This document shows positions 33,459-38,056 of a stretch of DNA of 38,056 nucleotides, one piece after another. The stretch is from JBFXDW01 sp050180745 (lineage in GTDB: Bacteria; Pseudomonadota; Alphaproteobacteria; UBA9219), in contig JBFXDW010000002.1 of assembly GCA_050180745.1 (NCBI GenBank), positions 1 through 38,056 on the forward strand, read 5' to 3'. The notes under the pieces are model-generated. The model did not search any database. It worked only from the letters and a program-made list of their open reading frames with translations, and was not told the origin of the DNA. Made by a program: the position numbers and the translations under genes. Numbering within the stretch: the first letter of the stretch is position 1; each line of letters starts with the position of its first letter.

Positions 33459-34286
33459 ATGCGTAAAGGATTCACTCTGATCGAAATGAGCTTTGTGCTG
33501 GTAATTGTCGGCATGATCATTGTGATGGTGTTTCCGGCGTTGAAGGCTATTCATAAGAGTACGCAATACACAGCCACGCAAACAAACCTCTCTACACTGA
33601 TGCGTGCGGCGGCTGCCTTTACGCATGCGCATGGGTGCCTGCCCTGTCCTACACCTGCGGCTCCGAGCACTTACGTTACTCCAAGCTCTGGCTTTGGACA
33701 TGTGCGCGGAGATTCTTCTGGAACAATGTGCGGTACATGCAGCACAGCCGAGGGCATTCCGCCTTTTATGTCTATGGGTCTTCCTGCTGCAACAGCCAAA
33801 GATGGATATGGTCGTTGGATAACGATGAGCATCGATCCAAAACTCGCAGAAAATTCTGGCACCTTGCCGCCGACAGCACCTTGTACTGCGAGTGATGGCT
33901 CCTCCTGCCTTCTTGATCACAGCCAAAAAGGATTATGCGCAGCAGGACTCGATAAAAGCAAAGCGCCTCAGGTTAGAATTCATAGCAGCAGCAACACTGA
34001 ACCTAAGGAATTCGCCCTTATTTTTTTAAGCCACGGAGAAAACGGCTATGGTGCTTTTCGCATAGACAGCTCACCAACAAACAACATGCACAACTATAAC
34101 GGGCCTGCCTCTAGCTGTTCTTTGCACAGCGGTTTTGAAATATGTAATACGGATAATGATCGTGTCTTTGTAGATGCCGAACATAAGAATACAAAAAAGG
34201 ATCCCTTTGATGACATTCTCTACTATCTGGACCGCAATGCACTTATTGCTCTTTTGGGCAATCATGTTTGTGAAACGACGTGGTAG
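33459..34286 (+). CDS. Prepilin-type protein (minor pilin)
   Basis: This 275-residue protein from ATG 33459 has the prepilin motif RKGFTLIEMSFVLVIVGMIIVMVFPAL with Glu5. The large C-terminal part is Cys-rich (CLPCP, MCGTC, SSCLLD, GLCAAG, SSCSLH, FEICN), suggesting several disulphides. An in-frame start at 33435 lies inside the previous gene and is less likely. The length and Cys content suggest a minor or tip pilin rather than a shaft subunit, which is inference. It overlaps or abuts the ATPase gene that follows. Confidence 0.9.
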   Translation: MRKGFTLIEMSFVLVIVGMIIVMVFPALKAIHKSTQYTATQTNLSTLMRAAAAFTHAHGCLPCPTPAAPSTYVTPSSGFGHVRGDSSGTMCGTCSTAEGIPPFMSMGLPAATAKDGYGRWITMSIDPKLAENSGTLPPTAPCTASDGSSCLLDHSQKGLCAAGLDKSKAPQVRIHSSSNTEPKEFALIFLSHGENGYGAFRIDSSPTNNMHNYNGPASSCSLHSGFEICNTDNDRVFVDAEHKNTKKDPFDDILYYLDRNALIALLGNHVCETTW

Positions 34287-34291
34287 AACAG

Positions 34292-36019
34292 ATGCAGACC
34301 AATTTTGCCTATAAAGAACCCTTACCCCCAACAGATAGCGAAGATCTTTTGGGGCAAACTTTACTGGCTCAAAATCTGATCAGCACAGATCAACTCCGCA
34401 TCGCTCTTCACGAACAAAAAACAACGCATGAGATGCTAGGAGCTATTCTCCTGCGGCTTGGTTTTTTAGATCATAAAGACCTCATGAAGAGCCTTGCCGC
34501 ACGCGCAGGGTTGGAATCAATTGATCTTGACGCAACGCATATAGATACCTCGCTTTTGGTTGATTTCCCCAAAGAAGCGGCACAGAGAAGCCTTTGCCTG
34601 CCCCTCATCCAAAAGGGCCGCAAGCTTCACGTCGCCATGGCCGATCCTTTTGACATTGTGGCTCTGGATGAGATACGCCGCTATTTCCATGGATCTTTAG
34701 AGATCACACCTCATGTTGCCACGCGCATGGCAATTGAAGAGCAGATAGAGTTTCTTTACGGGTCCGCCTATTCCATTGACGCGATTATTCATGAGCTTGA
34801 AAACAGCACACCTCTTGAAAATCCCAGCGACAATGATGAGGATGATTATGAGCATCCCCTCATAAGACTCGTCAACGCGCTTCTTATAGATGCCGTAAGA
34901 AAAGACGCCTCAGACATTCATTTTGAACCAGAAGATAATTTCATCCGCATTCGCTTACGCATAGACGGCACCTTACGGCAAACGCAAGCTCTTCACCTTT
35001 CGCATTGGCCGTCTCTATCACACCGCATCAAATTTATGGCAGGTATGAATATCGCTGAAACACGGAAAATTCAGGACGGGCGGTTTAAGCTCACCATAGG
35101 TGCCGTCAATGTTGATTTTCGTGCAGCGATCATGCCCACGGTCTGGGGCGAGACGATCGCCATTCGGCTTTTAAATCATACCAAATCACTCGTGCCACTT
35201 GAAAGACTAGGCTACACAGAACATGCACTGAATCAACTTGAACAAATCAGCCGTAAACCGCAAGGCATAACGCTTTTTACTGGTCCCACGGGCAGCGGCA
35301 AAACGACAACACTTTATTCATTGCTTCAAAAACTTTCTTCAACCGACGTACACGTCGCTACGCTTGAAGAGCCTGTTGAATTCCAACTTGATCTTATTCG
35401 GCAAACATCCATTCATGATGAACAGGGACTTGATTTTGCCGCAGGTGTTCGCGGTCTTTTACGTATGGACCCCGATATTATATTCATCGGCGAGATACGC
35501 GATCCGGATACTGCGCAAATGGCATTGCGTGCTGCGATGACAGGCCATCAAGTTTTTTCAACACTTCATTGCAATGATGCGCTAGGCGCTTTGCCACGCT
35601 TGATTGATCTTGGACTTAATCCACGCCTGCTCGCGGGCAACTTAAGCGGCTTTGTCGCGCAAAGATTAGTTCGTAAATTATGCCCCGTTTGCAAAAAAGG
35701 GCACATAGCCTGCGAAGAAGAATGTCGCCTGTTGCGTGTCAGCTCTCAAACAGCTCCTCACATTTTTGAAGCCCACGGCTGTCCTCAATGCGAACACACA
35801 GGCTTCAAAGGACGCACAGTAATCGCAGAAGTTATCCCCATCTCAACAAAGTTGGACGACCTGATTGCCATAGATGCACCACGCCTGACGCTAATAGAAA
35901 TCGTCCGCGAAGAAGGATTTATGAGTCTGCAAGAAGATGGGATTAAACGCGTCTTAGCCGGAGAAACCTCACTGACAGAGCTGATGCGCACTGCTGATCT
36001 ATCAAAAGGAGATCAATAA
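34292..36019 (+). CDS. GspE/PilB/MshE-type assembly ATPase
   Basis: This 575-residue cytoplasmic hexameric ATPase drives pilus or pseudopilus extension. The N-terminal MshEN-like region begins LLGQTLLAQNLISTDQLRIALHEQ. The ATPase domain carries Walker A GPTGSGKT, the Asp box, Walker B PDIIFIGEIRDPDTA and the His box TGHQVFSTLHCNDA. A zinc tetracysteine-type insertion follows (CPVC with later CPQC). A GTG at 34280 in the same frame overlaps the previous stop (GTGGTAG), so either start may be used; neither has a strong ribosome site. Its TAA shares one base with the next ATG. Confidence 0.96.
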   Translation: MQTNFAYKEPLPPTDSEDLLGQTLLAQNLISTDQLRIALHEQKTTHEMLGAILLRLGFLDHKDLMKSLAARAGLESIDLDATHIDTSLLVDFPKEAAQRSLCLPLIQKGRKLHVAMADPFDIVALDEIRRYFHGSLEITPHVATRMAIEEQIEFLYGSAYSIDAIIHELENSTPLENPSDNDEDDYEHPLIRLVNALLIDAVRKDASDIHFEPEDNFIRIRLRIDGTLRQTQALHLSHWPSLSHRIKFMAGMNIAETRKIQDGRFKLTIGAVNVDFRAAIMPTVWGETIAIRLLNHTKSLVPLERLGYTEHALNQLEQISRKPQGITLFTGPTGSGKTTTLYSLLQKLSSTDVHVATLEEPVEFQLDLIRQTSIHDEQGLDFAAGVRGLLRMDPDIIFIGEIRDPDTAQMALRAAMTGHQVFSTLHCNDALGALPRLIDLGLNPRLLAGNLSGFVAQRLVRKLCPVCKKGHIACEEECRLLRVSSQTAPHIFEAHGCPQCEHTGFKGRTVIAEVIPISTKLDDLIAIDAPRLTLIEIVREEGFMSLQEDGIKRVLAGETSLTELMRTADLSKGDQ

Positions 36020-37227
36020 TGACTTCTTTTTCCTATCGCGCTGTTCACACTCAGTCCGGAGCTATTGAAAAAGGCACGCTTTATGCTGAGAACGAAAATG
36101 ATCTCATCTCTATCCTCGCTCGTAAAGAGCTTGAACTCATCGACGTGCAGAAAAAGAAGAACCGCACGATCTACTATAAAGATAAACAAAAAGAGGAAGA
36201 TCAAAAACTTCTTTTCATCTTTCAGATGGAAGACCTTTTGCATGCAGGCCTAAATCTTCCGGAATGCCTAGCGCTTATTCTGAAAAACATGGAGAACAGC
36301 ACAACAAAAGATAAGCTCACCAATCTTGAAAGCGCTGTACGCGCCGGAACGTCTGTTGCGGAAAGCGCAGGCAAAGAAAGCAACTGGTTTGACTCTGTCT
36401 CATTATCTATCCTTAGAGCAGGCGAGCAAAGCGGCAAAATGGCCGAAGCCTTTTCGCGCCTCGGCATTTATTTTAAGAAACAAAAAGAATTTCGCGAAAC
36501 TCTATTACGCACTATTCGTTACCCCCTTTTTCTGTTGGCTATCAGTTTATGCGTGACAAGTTTTATGATGCTGTGGGTTGTTCCTCAGGTCACAGATTTT
36601 CTTTTAAACCAAGGACGCGAGCTTCCTCTGGCCACGCGCCTGTTGATTAGCGGTACGCAAATATGTCAAGTTTTATGGTGGGCTTTACCTCTTTGTCTCG
36701 CCCTCATAAGCCTTGCCAGTTTCATCGCCCGTCGCACCTCGCCCAAAGCGATAAGAACAACGGATCGCTGGCTTTTGAAAACTCCTTATCTTGGCGCTAT
36801 TCTGCAAAAACTGGCCATAGCGCGCATGATGGAGAGTTTAGCACTCCTCCTTCAAGCCAATCTTGAACTCACTCATGCCTTTAAAATATCAATTGCCTCT
36901 CTGCACAACAGCCATCTGATGGCTCTAGCAACACAGGCCTATAAAAGAATTATAGAAGGCAATTCTTTCTCGCAAAGCCTTGCGCCGTTCCTGTCGCCCT
37001 TTCTGGTACAGCGACTCCAGATCGGAGAACAAAGCAGCCAACTCCCAAAAACCATTGCCGCCATAGCCACCAACCTTGAACAAGAGGCACGAAGAAGTCT
37101 TGCCTCTTTTCTTGCCGCGCTGGAACCGGCTTTAACAATACTTGTCGGCGCGTTGATGCTGTGGGTGGTTCTAGCGGTTCTGGGGCCTCTCTATGGCTCT
37201 CTTGGCGTTATCGCGGGAGGCGTATAG
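36019..37227 (+). CDS. GspF/PilC/MshG-type inner membrane platform protein
   Basis: This 402-residue protein anchors the assembly ATPase. The N-terminal segment SFSYRAVHTQSGAIEKGTLYAENENDLISILARKELELIDV is the usual GspF start, and the two GspF repeats lie at about 70-195 (FQMEDLLHAGLNLPECL) and 272-395 (ARMMESLALLLQANLELTHAF). Three membrane helices sit near 170-195, 215-235 and 370-395. The ATG overlaps the stop of the ATPase gene (TAATG), and the last gene starts 3 bp after this stop, so the products are coupled. Confidence 0.95.
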   Translation: MTSFSYRAVHTQSGAIEKGTLYAENENDLISILARKELELIDVQKKKNRTIYYKDKQKEEDQKLLFIFQMEDLLHAGLNLPECLALILKNMENSTTKDKLTNLESAVRAGTSVAESAGKESNWFDSVSLSILRAGEQSGKMAEAFSRLGIYFKKQKEFRETLLRTIRYPLFLLAISLCVTSFMMLWVVPQVTDFLLNQGRELPLATRLLISGTQICQVLWWALPLCLALISLASFIARRTSPKAIRTTDRWLLKTPYLGAILQKLAIARMMESLALLLQANLELTHAFKISIASLHNSHLMALATQAYKRIIEGNSFSQSLAPFLSPFLVQRLQIGEQSSQLPKTIAAIATNLEQEARRSLASFLAALEPALTILVGALMLWVVLAVLGPLYGSLGVIAGGV

Positions 37228-37230
37228 GCG

Positions 37231-38056
37231 ATGAAGAGCTTTATCCTCCTGATCGGTGATGAAGGCGCGCTCCTTTATCCTCCCTCCCATATCAAAAAAG
37301 AGCCTCTTTTCATGAGCACCCATGAAAAAGATTCTTTTTCCCATATACGTACCATGTTGGACGAAGCGCCGCATATGGCTGTCCATATTCTCGTGGACAT
37401 CAGAACCCAGCACATCAGAAAAGAAGATCATCCGGCGCTCTCTTATTTTGATCGCAAGAAACTTCTTGAGCGACGCATCAAACAGGCTTTTCCTAAGACA
37501 CGACTCCGTAGCGTCTTGCCTCAGAACAAAACAGAAGCCATTCTTATCAGCCTTGATGAAACACCTCTTCTTGAAACATATCTTGATCTTTTACGGAACG
37601 TCAAAAATCCCTTAAGCGGCATTAGCCTTTTGCCTTGCGAACTTGAAAGTTTGGTTTCTAAGCTTATTCCCAATCCATCAAGCCATTGGTGCATGCTGCT
37701 TCTTTATCAACAAACAGGTGGATTTCGACAGATTGTAACGCATAAAGGAAAGTTGATTTTTACACGTCTAACACCGCCTCTTCCTGAAACAACATCCGCA
37801 GATTTTGTTGAAGAGCGCCTCACTCAGGATATTCTTGCCACGCGCAATTACTTGGGCCGTTTTGGATTAAAGCGTCGAAGTAAATTTTCTGTTGTCGCCA
37901 TCATGCCCGCTCACCTTAGCACACTAACCCTAGATCACTGCGAAGCAACAATCCTCTCGCCTTCAAATGCCGCACATCAGATACACCTTCCTTACCCTCA
38001 TCACTGGAACAACGGCGCTGATCTGTTATCTCTTTTATGGGCAAGGGCTAGCTTTG
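37231..38056 (+). CDS. GspL/PilM/MshI-like pilus assembly protein (3' end outside window)
   Basis: The frame is open from ATG 37231 (GGGAGG upstream) to the window edge, giving 275 residues. It begins MKSFILLIGDEGALLYP and has YFDRKKLLERRIKQAFPKTRLRSVLP, PLSGISLLPCELESLV, and GGFRQIVTHKGKLIFTRLTP, which together resemble the actin-like cytoplasmic domain of GspL/PilM/MshI proteins. Such proteins join the platform to PilN/PilO-type partners. The position directly after the GspF-type gene supports this. The family call rests on pattern and context, not on a decisive motif; any membrane helix would lie beyond the window. Confidence 0.7.
   Translation, partial: MKSFILLIGDEGALLYPPSHIKKEPLFMSTHEKDSFSHIRTMLDEAPHMAVHILVDIRTQHIRKEDHPALSYFDRKKLLERRIKQAFPKTRLRSVLPQNKTEAILISLDETPLLETYLDLLRNVKNPLSGISLLPCELESLVSKLIPNPSSHWCMLLLYQQTGGFRQIVTHKGKLIFTRLTPPLPETTSADFVEERLTQDILATRNYLGRFGLKRRSKFSVVAIMPAHLSTLTLDHCEATILSPSNAAHQIHLPYPHHWNNGADLLSLLWARASF

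Overview
The window looks like a chromosome segment of a non-Rickettsiales alphaproteobacterium with moderate GC. The support is the FtsZ carboxy-terminal peptide (DIPAFLRRQ), a GluRS without the usual second zinc cysteine, LepA and CysS of ordinary proteobacterial type, PEP-CTERM proteins, and a tRNA-Met loop (GGAATCATAATCC) common in that class. A finer placement, for example Rhodospirillales or Micavibrionales, cannot be made from the sequence alone.

Positions 1-11601 (minus strand) form a type I secretion locus. In transcription order it holds a TolC-like outer membrane protein, an HlyB-like ABC exporter with a C39-like domain lacking the catalytic Cys, an HlyD adaptor, and then a second transcription unit starting at a good sigma70-type promoter (6422-6451). 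That unit carries a membrane-anchored protein, a dead lipase fragment, a paralogue of the membrane protein, and a giant cargo (at least 1489 residues, cut by the window edge). The cargo starts as a class 3-like lipase (SYRGT, GHSLGG). It continues through RTX repeats into an FrpC-like calcium-dependent self-processing module with an Asp-Pro bond at the expected place, then a haemolysin-type C-terminal region. The membrane protein plus lipase start has been duplicated in tandem, and the first lipase copy is a frameshifted, truncated relic.

Positions 11802-28881 are mostly housekeeping: tRNA-Arg(TCT), a DUF2061 membrane protein, an alpha/beta hydrolase, lepA, ftsZ, two tandem PEP-CTERM proteins with unusual basic tails, a STAS protein, a DUF2147 protein, gltX, two small overlapping convergent genes, cysS, a SulP transporter, a DUF6765 protein and an exported protein. 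Gaps between these genes carry several families of palindromic repeats.

Positions 29199-30784 hold a transglutaminase-like peptidase gene abutting tRNA-Ala(CGC), a displaced 5' fragment of that tRNA, two short inverted-repeat elements (one with 14-bp flanking direct repeats, one with 25-bp perfect arms), tRNA-Arg(CCT), shared palindromes next to tRNA 3' ends, and tRNA-Met. Two perfect DnaA-box consensus sites lie just before the next operon.

Positions 31063-38056 (plus strand) are a tightly packed type IV pilus or MSHA-like operon: secretin lipoprotein, two prepilins, GspE/MshE-type ATPase, GspF/MshG-type platform protein, and the start of a GspL/PilM/MshI-like gene cut by the window edge.
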